This document shows positions 1-12,499 of a stretch of DNA of 64,000 bases, piece by piece. The stretch lies in NCBI RefSeq assembly GCF_910592395.1, contig NC_088321.1, positions 13,022,001 through 13,086,000 on the forward strand, given 5' to 3'. Positions within the stretch are counted from its first letter, which is position 1; each line of letters opens with the position of its first letter. Source of the DNA: Lineus longissimus (taxonomy: Eukaryota > Nemertea > Pilidiophora > Heteronemertea > Lineidae). The position numbers and the translations under genes are program-made. The notes beneath the pieces were generated by a model. It searched no databases and was not told the DNA's origin. It saw nothing but the letters and a program-made list of their open reading frames with translations.

Positions 1-797
1 CAAAAACGTCGGTGCCGGCGCCTAAAAAATTGGTGATTTTCCATGCCAGAAAAATCGGTGGCCACGCTAAAAATGACGGTCCTGTAATCATTGAAAAACA
101 GTGATTTGGATAGGCTAAAAGGTTTGCGATTATGGCTGTGATTAACGATACAAATACCTCTCGTCTTTGGGTAGAACCGGGAATTGCTATGTAACTTGAT
201 CATTGCAGGGCGCAGCTAAGACAGATTCTTGACCATCGCAATAGAGAGATTTTTCTCGCGCGCATTCAATCATGATCACGGGCCGTAGCAACGAAAGCCG
301 CCCGGTTGCAGGATGCTTTAGGTTTATGATTTGAAATTGGAGAAGGATTTGTACTGTATTTTTACTATGAAATTGTTCGCATTGCCAATCTTATGAATGA
401 TTCTTTTTCAAGAATTCTTGCTGAACTTGCATTCCAGTTGCTTCCACAGGGGTTTATAAGAGTAAATATATACTACATTTACATATCAGGTAGTATGTTC
501 ATTTCAACAATGATTTAGATTGTGCAGAATTGATTGATGGCGCAATCAGTGTAAGCCCATTACCCCCACCCCCACCCCCACACCTACCCACATACACAGA
601 TCGAAGCATCGAGGCATCGTTGCTGGCTCTATGCCCAATTGAACACACTGGACCAATATCTCATGATATTTTCAATGCGCCCGGGTACATATCGGATAAT
701 AGGGATGGACCGGGGTGCATGTGGTTTGCCAAGATGTCCTTCGGTAGGCCTACGCCACTCAACGCGCATGATATAGGCTGTTCGTTTTGGGCCGGGT
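1..797. other. Unassigned leading sequence, no gene recognised
   Basis: I see no conserved protein, splice-bounded exon or RNA gene here. A 96-codon open frame at 530-820 starts in a C-rich simple stretch (about 564-590) and encodes a proline run with no recognisable domain; I do not call it a gene. The segment ends where homology to the downstream 1.3-kb tandem unit begins abruptly, inside the BTF3-like part of that unit. Confidence 0.5.
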
Positions 798-1056
798 GTC
801 ACTCACTTTGTCAACTCTAAAGTTCAGACTTCGTTATCTGCCAATACCTTCTCTATCAATGGATAGTCTGAAACTAAACAAATCACTGAAATGATCCCCG
901 GCATAATAAGTCAACTCGGAACAGAGGGCCTGACTCATTTACAGAAATTAGCTGAAAAATCTTTACCAACTGGCCAGGAGTAATTGGTGGCACAAAAACT
1001 TCCACAGATGATAGATGAAGACGGTGAGTCTCCCCTGCTTGAACATGGAGTGGGCC
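798..1056 (+). pseudogene. BTF3/NAC-beta fragment, copy 1 (truncated)
   Basis: This is the remnant in the first tandem unit. It begins part-way through the conserved NAC core, after the position of VIHF, and runs through the stretch equivalent to ITEMxPGxxSQLG and the acidic tail. The Gln codon after SING is TAG, and two bases are missing in the acidic tail relative to the other copies. BTF3/NAC-beta normally pairs with NAC-alpha at the ribosome exit tunnel and binds nascent chains; this copy cannot encode it. Upstream flanking sequence differs from the other copies, so the array edge cuts through the pseudogene. Confidence 0.8.
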
Positions 1057-2051
1057 AACCCAGATCCACCCATGTGTGACAAGCAACGGGTCCAAGGAGA
1101 AGAGCTAATTACTATTCACACCTACGGTTACTCTGCGTGTTTGCATCACACCTCATCAACCCAATTCAACTAAGGCCTTTGAACTATAATGGCCTATGTT
1201 GGGAAACCCTAGTATTTTTCACAGGTTTTCTGGAAATCCGACCTTTTGGACAATGTCGGAGAAAAGTCGGACAATGTCGCAGAAATGTCGGACAAATCAG
1301 GAAAAAGTTAGAGAAACCGTGATTAAGTCGGACAAAGCCTCCTACTAGTGACTGGGGAACATACTGTGGCTAAGGATGGTAGATGTGTGCTTCTCAATAA
1401 CCCTGTATCAACCAATGTATCAGGGTAATCCACAGTCGAGCAGGAAATATATGGCTGTTGAAAGGTATGTATTAAAGAGGTCATGTGTATTTGATTCTCG
1501 TGTTATTGCCGCTTAGCCATTGTAACTGATCTATTTCATTGAAAGTGCGTTGGTCTCACTGGTTATTATATTTTCCCAGTTACCTTGACAAAATCTTACC
1601 GAGAAACCTGAAATCGATGCTTCCACAAAATATATTCTTTTTAATTTTTTTGAATAAACCTCTGGGAACTGATTCCACATTTTCAATGGCAGGCCGAGGA
1701 GACCCAAGACTGTATCCGAAAGGGGGCTCAGCCAAGTGATATTTCCATCACCCAAGAAAACTAGCTGGTCCATTCGGCCCCCAGGATCCCTTCTTTTCCA
1801 TATTCCACACTCAAGTCACACTACCCATACGACTGCAAGCCTTGATTTCTCTAGCACCTGTGGATATGGGCCTTCTCACCACCGTTTACTGAAAGGCGCC
1901 TTTGACTCTCCGTGGTTCAGTTTCAAGTAGCCTACTGTAGCCTACTTAGTGTTACGTTACAAGTTTGACCCCCTTTCCAAGTGATTTTAGCCAAAGTCTT
2001 GGGACCGGATATGTGTACACTGTATTCATACACTTCCCTAAGACGCTGCTT

Positions 2052-2360
2052 AATCTTATAATAATTGAAGAAGTAAATATCACCAAAGGTGATGGAAGAG
2101 TCATTCACTTTGTCAACCCTAAAGTTCAGGCTTCGTTATCTGCCAATACCTTCTCTATCAATGGATAGTCTGAAACTAAACAAATCACAGAAATGATCCA
2201 CAGCAAAATAAGTCAACTCGGAACAGAGGGCCTGACTCATTTACAGAAATTAGCTGAAAAATCTTTACCAACTGGCCAGGAGTAATTGGTGGCACAAAAA
2301 CTTCCACAGATGATATAGATGAAGACGATGAGTCTCCCCTGCTTGAACATGGAGTGGGCC
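2052..2360 (+). pseudogene. BTF3/NAC-beta fragment, copy 2
   Basis: Translated directly, the block shows IIEEVNITK, then VIHF, then [17 protein letters not shown], which is the diagnostic NAC core of BTF3-type proteins. A TAG stop follows at about 2166. After the stop the same frame continues with ETKQITEM and [16 protein letters not shown], as in true BTF3, and an acidic tail (DIDEDDES) follows in another frame. The N-terminal third of BTF3 and its start codon are absent, and the upstream open sequence has no BTF3 similarity. A residual exon copy or a fragment of a retrocopy is equally possible. Confidence 0.85.
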
Positions 2361-3123
2361 AACTCAGATCCACCCATGTGTGACAAGCAAAGGGTCCAAG
2401 GAGAAGTGCTAATTACTATTCACACCTAGGGTCACTCTGCGTGTTTGCATCACACCTCATCAACCCAATTCAACTAAGGCCTTTGAACTAAATGGCCTAT
2501 GTTGGGAAACCCTAGTATTTTTCACAGGTTTTCTGGAAATCCGACCTTTTGGACAATGTCGGAGAAAAGTCGGACAATGTCGGAGAAATGTCGGACAAAT
2601 CAGGAAAAAGTAAGAGAAACCGTTATTAAGTCGGACAAAGCCTCCTACTAGTGACTGGGGAACATGCTGTGGCTAAGGATGGTAGATGTGTGCTTCTCAA
2701 TAACCCTGTATCAACCAATGTATCAGGGTAATCCACAGTCGAGCAGGAAATATATGGCTGTTGAAAGGTATGTATTAAAGAGGTCATGTGTATTTGATTC
2801 TCGTGTTATTGCCCTTAGCCATTGTAACTGATCTATTTCATTGAATGTGCGTTGGTCTCACTGGTTATTATATTTTCCATGTTACCTTGACAAAATCTTA
2901 CCGAGAAACCTGAAATCGATGCTTCCACAAAATATATTCTTTTAATTTTTTAAAAATAAACCTCTGGGAACTGATTCCACATTTTCCATGGCAGGCCGAG
3001 GAGACCCAAGGCTGTATCCGAAAGGGGGCTCAGCCAAGTGATATTTCCATCACCCAAGAAAACTAGCTGGTCCATTCGGCCCCATGATCCCTTCTTTTCC
3101 ATATTCCACACTCAAGTCACACT

Positions 3124-3205
3124 ACCCATACGACTGCAAGCCTTGATTTCTCTAGCACCTGTGGACCCATACGACTGCAAGCCTTGATTTCTCTAGCACC
3201 TGTGG
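3124..3205 (+). repeat. 41-bp direct duplication inside one 1.3-kb unit
   Basis: A 41-bp segment starting ACCCATACGACTGCAAGCC occurs twice back to back at 3124-3164 and 3165-3205. The other units have it once. It accounts for the extra ~40 bp in this unit's period. Confidence 0.93.
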
Positions 3206-3393
3206 ATATGGGCCTTCCCACCACCGTTTACTGAAAGGCGCCTTTGACTCTCCGTGGTTCAGTTTCAAGTAGCCTACTGCAGCCTACTTAGTGTTACGTT
3301 ACAAGTGTGACCCCCTTTCCTAGTGATTTTAGCCAAAGTCTTAGGACCGGATATGTGTACACTGTATTCATACACTTCCCTAAGTCGCTGCTT

Positions 3394-3700
3394 AATCTTA
3401 TAATAATTGAAGAAGTAAATATCACCAAAGATGATGGAAGAGTCATTCACTTTGTCAACCCTAAAGTTCAGGCTTCGTTATCTGCCAATACCTTCTCTAT
3501 CAATGGACAGTCTGAAACTAAACAAATCACAGAAATGATCCCCGGCATAATAAGTCAACTCGGAACAGAGGGCCTGACTCATTTACAGAAATTAGCTGAA
3601 AAATTTTTACCAACTGGCCAGGAGTAAGTGGTGGCACAAAAACTTCCACAGATGATATAGATGAAGACGATGAGTCTCCCCTGCTTGAACATGGAGTGGG
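3394..3700 (+). pseudogene. BTF3/NAC-beta fragment, copy 3 (longest frame)
   Basis: This is the best-preserved of the four. The codon that is TAG in the other copies is CAG here, so the frame runs unbroken from [17 protein letters not shown] through [27 protein letters not shown] and [16 protein letters not shown] to a stop after PTGQE at 3627. The acidic C-terminal tail (TSTDDIDEDDES) follows only in a shifted frame, and the amino-terminal third of the protein is missing. A frame reaching back to 3307 adds 29 residues with no BTF3 similarity. It is still most likely non-functional, but it could represent the ancestral state of the repeat before the TAG mutation was spread by homogenisation. 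Confidence 0.85.
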
Positions 3701-4696
3701 CCAACCCAGATCCACCCATGTGTGACAAGCAAAGGGTCCAAGGAGAAGTGCTAATTACTATTCACACCTAGGGTCACTCTGCGTGTTTGCATCACACCTC
3801 ATCAACCCAATTCAACTAAGGCCTTTGAACAATAATGGCCTATGTTGGGAAACCCTAGTATTTTTCACAGGTTTTCTGGAAATCCGACCTTTTGGACAAT
3901 GTCGGAGAAAAGTCGGACAATGTCGGAGAAATGTCGGACAAATCAGGAAAAAGTAAGAGAAACCGTTATTAAGTCGGACAAAGCCTCCTACTAGTGACTG
4001 GGGAACATGCTGTGGCTAAGGATGGTAGATGTGTGCTTCTCAATAACCCTGTATCAACCAATGTATCAGGGTAATCCACAGTCGAGCAGGAAATATATGG
4101 CTGTTGAAAGGTATGTATTAAAGAGGTCATGTGTATTTGATTCTCGTGTTATTGCCCTTAGCCATTGTAACTGATCTATTTCATTGAATGTGCGTTGGTC
4201 TCACTGGTTATTATATTTTCCCCGTTACCTTGACAAAATCTTACCGAGAAACCTGAAATCGATGCTTCCACAAAATATATTCTTTTAAATTTTTTTAAAT
4301 AAACCTCTGGGAACTGATTCCACCTTTTCCATGGCAGGCCGAGGAGACCCAAGGCTGTATCCGAAAGGGGGCTCAGCCAAGTGATATTTCCATCACCCAA
4401 GAAAACTAGCTGGTCCATTCGGCCCCCAGGATCCCTTCTTTTCCATATTCCACACTCAAGTCACACTACCCATACGACTGCAAGCCTTGATTTCTTTAGC
4501 ACCTGTGGATATGGGCCTTCCCACCACCGTTTACTGAAAGGCGGCTCTGACTCTCCGTGGTTCAGTTTCAAGTAGCCTACTGTAGCCTACTTAGTGTTAC
4601 GTTACAAGTGTGACCCCCTTTCCTAGTGATTTTAGCCAAAGTCTTAGGACCGGATATGTGTACACTGTATTCATACACTTCCCTAAGACACTGCTT

Positions 4697-5007
4697 AATC
4701 TTATAATAATTGAAGGAGTAAATATCACCAAAGGTGATGGAAGAGTCATTCACTTTGTCAACCCTAAAGTTCAGGCTTCGTTATCTGCCAATACCTTATC
4801 TATCAATGGATAGTCTGAAACTAAACAAATCACAGAAATGATCCACGGCAAAATAAGTCAACTCGGAACAGAGGGCCTGACTCATTTACAGAAATTAGCT
4901 GAAAAATCTTTACCAACTGGCCAGGAGTAATTGGTGGCACAAAAACTTCCACAGATGATATAGATGAAGACGATGAGTCTCCCCTGCTTGAACATGGAGT
5001 GGGCCAA
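4697..5007 (+). pseudogene. BTF3/NAC-beta fragment, copy 4
   Basis: This copy has the same organisation as copy 2: the NAC core is readable, TAG replaces the Gln codon after SING, and the acidic tail lies out of frame. It shares with copy 2 the change of the PGI-equivalent codons to a form reading HGK/HSK. Copies 2 and 4 are therefore closer to each other at this site than either is to copies 1 and 3, suggesting patchy gene conversion within the array. Confidence 0.83.
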
Positions 5008-6239
5008 CCCAGATCCACCCATGTGTGACAAGCAAAGGGTCCAAGGAGAAGTGCTAATTACTATTCACACCTAGGGTCACTCTGCGTGTTTGCATCACAC
5101 CTCATCAACCCAATTCAACTAAGGCCTTTGAACTAAATGGCCTATTTTGGGAAACCCTAGTATTTTTCACAGGTTTTCTGGAAATCCGACCTTTTGGACA
5201 ATGTCGGAGAAAAGTCGGACAATGTCGGAGAAATGTCGGACAAATCAGGAAAAAGTAAGAGAAACCGTGATTAAGTCGGACAAAGCCTCCTACTAGTGAC
5301 TGGGGAACATGCTGTGGCTAAGGATGGTAGATGTGTGCTTCTCAATAACCCTATATCAGCCAATGTATCAGGGTAATCCACAGTCGAGCAGGGAATATAT
5401 GGCTGTTGAGAGGTATGTATTAAAGAGGTCATGTGTATTTGATTCGCGTGTTTCTTCCTTCTCATATGCCACAGCTCACCAAACTATGACATTTTATTAT
5501 GATGCTCTTGCTAACCACAACCATGACCCCCCCTTCTCATTTTCTATAGCTAACTCCAACCATAACTCTTCCATTCTTCTTATATACTACAGCTCACTCC
5601 ACCATGACCTTTTATTATGATGCTCTTGCTAACCCCAACCATGACCCTTCCTTCCTACTCATATGCCACAGCTCACTCCCACCATGACCTTTTATTATGA
5701 TGGTCTTGCTAACTCCAACCAGTACCCATCCGTTCATGCTATAGCTAACCCCAACCATGACCCTTCCTTCCTTATCATATACTACAGCTCACTCCCACCA
5801 TGACCTTTTATTATGATGCTCTTGCTAACCCCAACCATGACCCTCCCTTCTAATTTTCTATAGCTAGCCCCAACCATGACCCTTCCTTCCTTCTTATATA
5901 CTACAGCTCACTCCCACCATGACCTTTTATTATGATGCTCTTGCTAACCCCAACCATGACCCTCCCTTCTCAATTTCTATAGCTAACCCCAACCATGACC
6001 CTTCCTGCCTTCTTATATACTACAGCTCACTCCCACCATGATCTTTTATTATGATGCTCTTGCTAACCCCAACCAGTACCCATCCATTTCATGCTATAGC
6101 TAACCCCGACCATGACCCTTCCTTCCTTCTCATATGCCACAGCTCACTCCCAACTATGACCTTTTATTATGATGCTCTTGCTAACCCCAACCATGACCCT
6201 TCCTTCCTTATCATATACTACATCTCACTCCCACCATGA

Positions 6240-9200
6240 CCTTTTATTATGATGCTCTTGCTAACCCCAACCAGTACCCATCCGTTTCATGCTATAACTA
6301 ACCCCAACCATGACCCTTCCTTCCTTATCATATACTACAGCTCACTCCCACCATGACCTTTTATTATGATGCTCTTGCTAACCCCAACCATGACCCTCCC
6401 TTCTAATTTTCTATAGCTAACCCCAACCATGACCCTTCCTTCCTTATCATATACTACAGCTTACTCCCACCATGATCTTTTATTATGATGCTCTTGCTAA
6501 CCCCAACCATGACCCTCCCTTCTCAAATTCTATAGCTAACCCCAACCATGACCCTTCCTTCCTCATCATATACTACAGCTCACTCCCACCATGATCTTTT
6601 ATTATGATGCTCTTGCTAACCCCAACCATGACCCTCCCTTCTAATTTTCTATAGCTAACCCCAACCATGACCCTTCCTTCCTTCTCATATGCCACAGCTC
6701 ACTCCCACCATGACCTTTTATTATGATGCTCTTGCTAACCCCAACCAGTACCCATTTGTTTCATGCTATAGCTAACCCCAACCATGACCCTTCCTTCCTT
6801 ATCATATACTACAGCTTACTCCCACGATGTTCTTTTATTATGATGCTCTTGCTAACCCGAACCATGACCCTCCCTTCTAATTTTCTATAGCTAGCCCCAA
6901 CCATGACCCTTCCTTCTAATTTTCTATAGCTAACCCCAACCATGACCCTTCCTTCCTTCTTATATACTACAGCTCACTCCCACCATGACCTTTTATTATG
7001 ATGCTCTTCCTAACCCCAACCATGACCCTCCCTCCTAAATTTCTATAGCTAACCCCAACCATGACCCTTCCTTCCTTCTTATATACTACAGCTCACTCCC
7101 ACCATGACCTTTTATTATTATGCTCTTCCTAACCCCAACCATGACCCTCCCTTCTAATTTTCTATAGCTAGCCCCAACCATGACCCTTCCTTCCTTCTTA
7201 TATACTACAGCTCACTCCCACCATGACCTTTTATTATGATGCTCTTGCTAACCCCAACCATGACCCTCCCTTCTCAATTTCTATAGCTAACCCCAACCAT
7301 GACCCTTCCTGCCTTCTTATATACTACAGCTCACTCCCACCTTGATCTTTTATTATGATGCTCTTGCTAACCCCAACCAGTACCCATCCATTTCATGCTA
7401 TAGCTAACCCCAACCATGACCCTTCCTTCCTCATCATATACTACAGCTCACTCCCACCATGATCTTTTATTATGATGCTCTTGCTAACCCCAACCAGTAC
7501 CCATCCGTTTCATGCTATAACTAACCCCAACCATGACCCTTCCTTCCTTATCATATACTACATCTCACTCCCACCATGACCTTTTATTATGATGCTCTTG
7601 CTAACCCCAACCATGACCCTCCCTTCTCATTTTCTATAGCTAACCCCAACCATGACCCTCCCTTCTCATTTTCTATAGCTAACCCCAACCATGACCCTTC
7701 CTTCCTTATCATATACTACAGCTCACTCCCACCATGATCTTTTATCATGATGCTCTTGCTAACCCCAACCATGACCCTCCCTTCTCATTTTCTATAGCTA
7801 ACCCCAACCATGACCCTCCCTTCTCATTTTCTATAGCTAACCCCAACCATGACCCTTCCTTCCTTATCATATGCCACAGCTCACTCCCACCATGATCTTT
7901 TATTATGATGCTCTTGCTAACCCCAACCAGTACCCATCCGTTTCATGCTATAGCTAACCCCAACCATGACCCTTCCTTCCTTATCATATACTACAGCTCA
8001 CTCCCACCATGACCTTTTATTATGATGCTCTTGCTAACCCCAACCATGACCCTCCCTTCTAATTTTCTATAGCTAGCCCCAACCATGACCCTTCCTTCCT
8101 TCTTATATACTACAGCTCACTCCCACCATGACCTTTTATTATGATGCTCTTGCTAACCCCAACCATGACCCTCCCTTCTCAATTTCTATAGCTAACCCCA
8201 ACCATGACCCTTCCTGCCTTCTTATATACTAAAGCTCACTCCCTCCATGATCTTTTATTATGATGCTCTTGCTAACCCCAACCAGTACCCATCCATTTCA
8301 TGCTATAGCTAACCCCAACCATGACCCTTCCTTCCTCATCATATACTACAGCTCACTCCCACCATGACCTTTTATTATGATGCTCTTGCTAACCCCAACC
8401 ATGACCCTCCCTTCTAATTTTCTACAGCTAACCCCAACCATGACCCTTCCTTCCTTATCATATACTACAGCTCACTCCCACCATGACCTTTTATTATGAT
8501 GCTCTTGCTAACCCCAACCATGACCCTCCCTTCTAATTTTCTACAGCTAACCCCAACCATGACCCTTCCTTCCTTATCATATACTACAGCTCACTCCCAC
8601 CATGACCTTTTATTATGATGCTCTTGCTAACCCCAACCATGACCCTCCCTTCTAATTTTCTACAGCTAACCCCAACCATGACCCTTCCTTCCTACTCATA
8701 TGCCACAGTTCACTCCCACCATGACCTTTTATTATGATGCTCTTGCTAACCCCAACCAGTACCCATCCGTTTCATGCTATAGCTAACCCCAACCATGACC
8801 CTTCCTTCCTTATCATATACTACAGCTTACTCCCACGATGATCTTTTATTATGATGCTCTTGCTAACCCCAACCATGACCCTCCCTTCTAATTTTCTATA
8901 GCTAACCCCAACCATGACCCTTCCTTCCTTATCATATACTACAGCTTACTCCCACCATGATCTTTTATTATGATGCTCTTGCTAACCCCAACCATGACCC
9001 TCCCTTCTCAAATTCTATAGCTAACCCCAACCATGACCCTTCCTTCCTCATCATATACTACAGCTCACTCCCACCATGATCTTTTATTATGATGCTCTTG
9101 CTAACCCCAACCATGACCCTCCCTTCTAATTTTCTATAGCTAACCCCAACCATGACCCTTCCTTCCTTCTCATATGCCACAGCTCACTCCCACCATGACC

Positions 9201-11440
9201 TTTTATTATGATGCTCTTGCTAACCCCAACCAGTACCCATTTGTTTCATGCTATAGCTAACCCCAACCATGACCCTTCCTTCCTTATCATATACTACAGC
9301 TTACTCCCACGATGTTCTTTTATTATGATGCTCTTGCTAACCCCAACCATGACCCTCCCTTCTAATTTTCTATAGCTAGCCCCAACCATGACCCTTCCTT
9401 CTAATTTTCTATAGCTAACCCCAACCATGACCCTTCCTTCCTTCTTATATACTACAGCTCACTCCCACCATGACCTTTTATTATGATGCTCTTCCTAACC
9501 CCAACCATGACCCTCCCTTCTAAATTTCTATAGCTAACCCCAACCATGACCCTTCCTTCCTTCTTATATACTACAGCTCACTCCCACCATGACCTTTTAT
9601 TATTATGCTCTTCCTAACCCCAACCATGACCCTCCCTTCTAATTTTCTATAGCTAGCCCCAACCATGACCCTTCCTTCCTTCTTATATACTACAGCTCAC
9701 TCCCACCATGACCTTTTATTATGATGCTCTTGCTAACCCCAACCATGACCCTCCCTTCTCAATTTCTATAGCTAACCCCAACCATGACCCTTCCTGCCTT
9801 CTTATATACTACAGCTCACTCCCACCATGATCTTTTATTATGATGCTCTTGCTAACCCCAACCAGTACCCATCCATTTCATGCTATAGCTAACCCCAACC
9901 ATGACCCTTCCTTCCTCATCATATACTACAGCTCACTCCCACCATGATCTTTTATTATGATGCTCTTGCTAACCCCAACCAGTACCCATCCGTTTCATGC
10001 TATAACTAACCCCAACCATGACCCTTCCTTCCTTATCATATACTACATCTCACTCCCACCATGACCTTTTATTATGATGCTCTTGCTAACCCCAACCATG
10101 ACCCTCCCTTCTCATTTTCTATAGCTAACCCCAACCATGACCCTCCCTTCTCATTTTCTATAGCTAACCCCAACCATGACCCTTCCTTCCTTATCATATA
10201 CTACAGCTCACTCCCACCATTATCTTTTATCATGATGCTCTTGCTAACCCCAACCATGACCCTCCCTTCTCATTTTCTATAGCTAACCCCAACCATGACC
10301 CTCCCTTCTCATTTTCTATAGCTAACCCCAACCATGACCCTTCCTTCCTTATCATATGCCACAGCTCACTCCCACCATGATCTTTTATTATGATGCTCTT
10401 GCTAACCCCAACCAGTACCCATCCGTTTCATGCTATAGCTAACCCCAACCATGACCCTTCCTTCCTTATCATATACTACAGCTCACTCCCACCATGACCT
10501 TTTATTATGATGCTCTTGCTAACCCCAACCATGACCCTCCCTTCTAATTTTCTATAGTTAGCCCCAACCATGACCCTTCCTTCCTTCTTATATACTACAG
10601 CTCACTCCCACCATGACCTTTTATTATGATGCTCTTGCTAACCCCAACCATGACCCTCCCTTCTCAATTTCTATAGCTAACCCCAACCATGACCCTTCCT
10701 GCCTTCTTATATACTAAAGCTCACTCCCTCCATGATCTTTTATTATGATGCTCTTGCTAACCCCAACCAGTACCCATCCATTTCATGCTATAGCTAACCC
10801 CAACCATGACCCTTCCTTCCTCATCATATACTACAGCTCACTCCCACCATGACCTTTTATTATGATGCTCTTGCTAACCCCAACCATGACCCTCCCTTCT
10901 AATTTTCTACAGCTAACCCCAACCATGACCCTTCCTTCCTTATCATATACTACAGCTCACTCCCACCATGACCTTTTATTATGATGCTCTTGCTAACCCC
11001 AACCATGACCCTCCCTTCTAATTTTCTACAGCTAACCCCAACCATGACCCTTCCTTCCTTATCATATACTACAGCTCACTCCCACCATGACCTTTTATTA
11101 TGATGCTCTTGCTAACCCCAACCATGACCCTCCCTTCTAATTTTCTACAGCTAACCCCAACCATGACCCTTCCTTCCTACTCATATGCCACAGTTCACTC
11201 CCACCATGACCTTTTATTATGATGCTCTTGCTAACCCCAACCAGTACCCATCCGTTTCATGCTATAGCTAACCCCAACCATGACCCTTCCTTCCTTATCA
11301 TATACTACAGCTTACTCCCACGATGATCTTTTATTATGATGCTCTTGCTAACCCCAACCATGACCCTCCCTTCTAATTTTCTATAGCTAACCCCAACCAT
11401 GACCCTTCCTTCCTTATCATATACTACAGCTCACTCCCAC
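6240..11440 (+). repeat. Higher-order repeat, period 2485 bp (first pair)
   Basis: Rare variants recur at a constant distance. CCCACGATGT is at 6821 and 9306. The TTATTATTATG-type variant is at 7121 and 9606. TTCCTACTCATA is at 8691 and 11176. Each step is exactly 2485 bp, about 21 basic dimers. The correspondence holds from about 6240-8950 onto 8725-11440. The identical spacing of private variants shows block duplication of ~21 monomers rather than independent monomer turnover. Confidence 0.9.
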
Positions 11441-12499
11441 CATGATCTTCTTATTATGATGCTCTTGCTAACCCCAACCATGACCCTCCCTTTTCATTTT
11501 CTATAGCTAGCCCCAACCATGACCCTTCCTTCCTTCTCATATACTACAGCTCACTCCCACCATGAACTTTTATTATGATGCTCTTGCTAACCCCAACCAG
11601 TACCCATCCATTTCATGCTATAGCTAACCCCGACCATGACCCTTCCTTCCTTCTCATATGCCACAGCTCACTCCCAACTATGACCTTTTATTATGATGCT
11701 CTTGCTAACCCCAACCATGACCCTCCCTTTTCATTTTCTATAGCTAGCCCCAACCATGACACTTCCTTTCTTCTCATATACTACAGCTCACTCCCTCCAT
11801 GATCTTTTATTATGATGCTCTTGCTAACCCCAACCAGTACCCATCCATTTCATGCTATAGCTAACCCCAACCATGACCCTTCCTTCCTCATCATATACTA
11901 CAGCTCACTCCCACCATGACCTTTTATTATGATGCTCTTGCTAACCCCAACCATGACCCTCCCTTCTAATTTTCTACAGCTAACCCCAACCATGACCCTT
12001 CCTTCCTTATCATATACTACAGCTCACTCCCACCATGACCTTTTATTATGATGCTCTTGCTAACCCCAACCATGACCCTCCCTTCTAATTTTCTACAGCT
12101 AACCCCAACCATGACCCTTCCTTCCTTATCATATACTACAGCTCACTCCCACCATGACCTTTTATTATGATGCTCTTGCTAACCCCAACCATGACCCTCC
12201 CTTCTAATTTTCTACAGCTAACCCCAACCATGACCCTTCCTTCCTACTCATATGCCACAGCTCACTCCCACCATGACCTTTTATTATGATGCTCTTGCTA
12301 ACCCCAACCAGTACCCATCCGTTTCATGCTATAGCTAACCCCAACCATGACCCTTCCTTCCTTATCATATACTACAGCTTACTCCCACGATGATCTTTTA
12401 TTATGATGCTCTTGCTAACCCCAACCATGACCCTCCCTTCTAATTTTCTATAGCTAACCCCAACCATGACCCTTCCTTCCTTATCATATACTACAGCTC

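Larger units (their letters stand above)
798..5450 (+). repeat. Tandem array of a 1.3-kb unit, about 3.6 copies
   Basis: The same landmark (GTCAYTCACTTTGTCAAC) falls at 798, 2100, 3442 and 4745, giving periods of 1302, 1342 and 1303 bp. Copies are near-identical over their length, which implies recent duplication or homogenisation. The longer middle copy is explained by an internal 41-bp duplication at 3124-3205. Each unit holds a BTF3-like fragment, a short run of GTCGGACAAT/GTCGGAGAAA words, and a region that stays open on the minus strand for about 80 codons (1531-1773, 4176-4418) without a recognisable domain. The last copy is cut off near 5450 by the satellite block. No terminal inverted repeats or transposase were seen, so I call it a low-copy tandem repeat rather than a mobile element. 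Confidence 0.92.
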
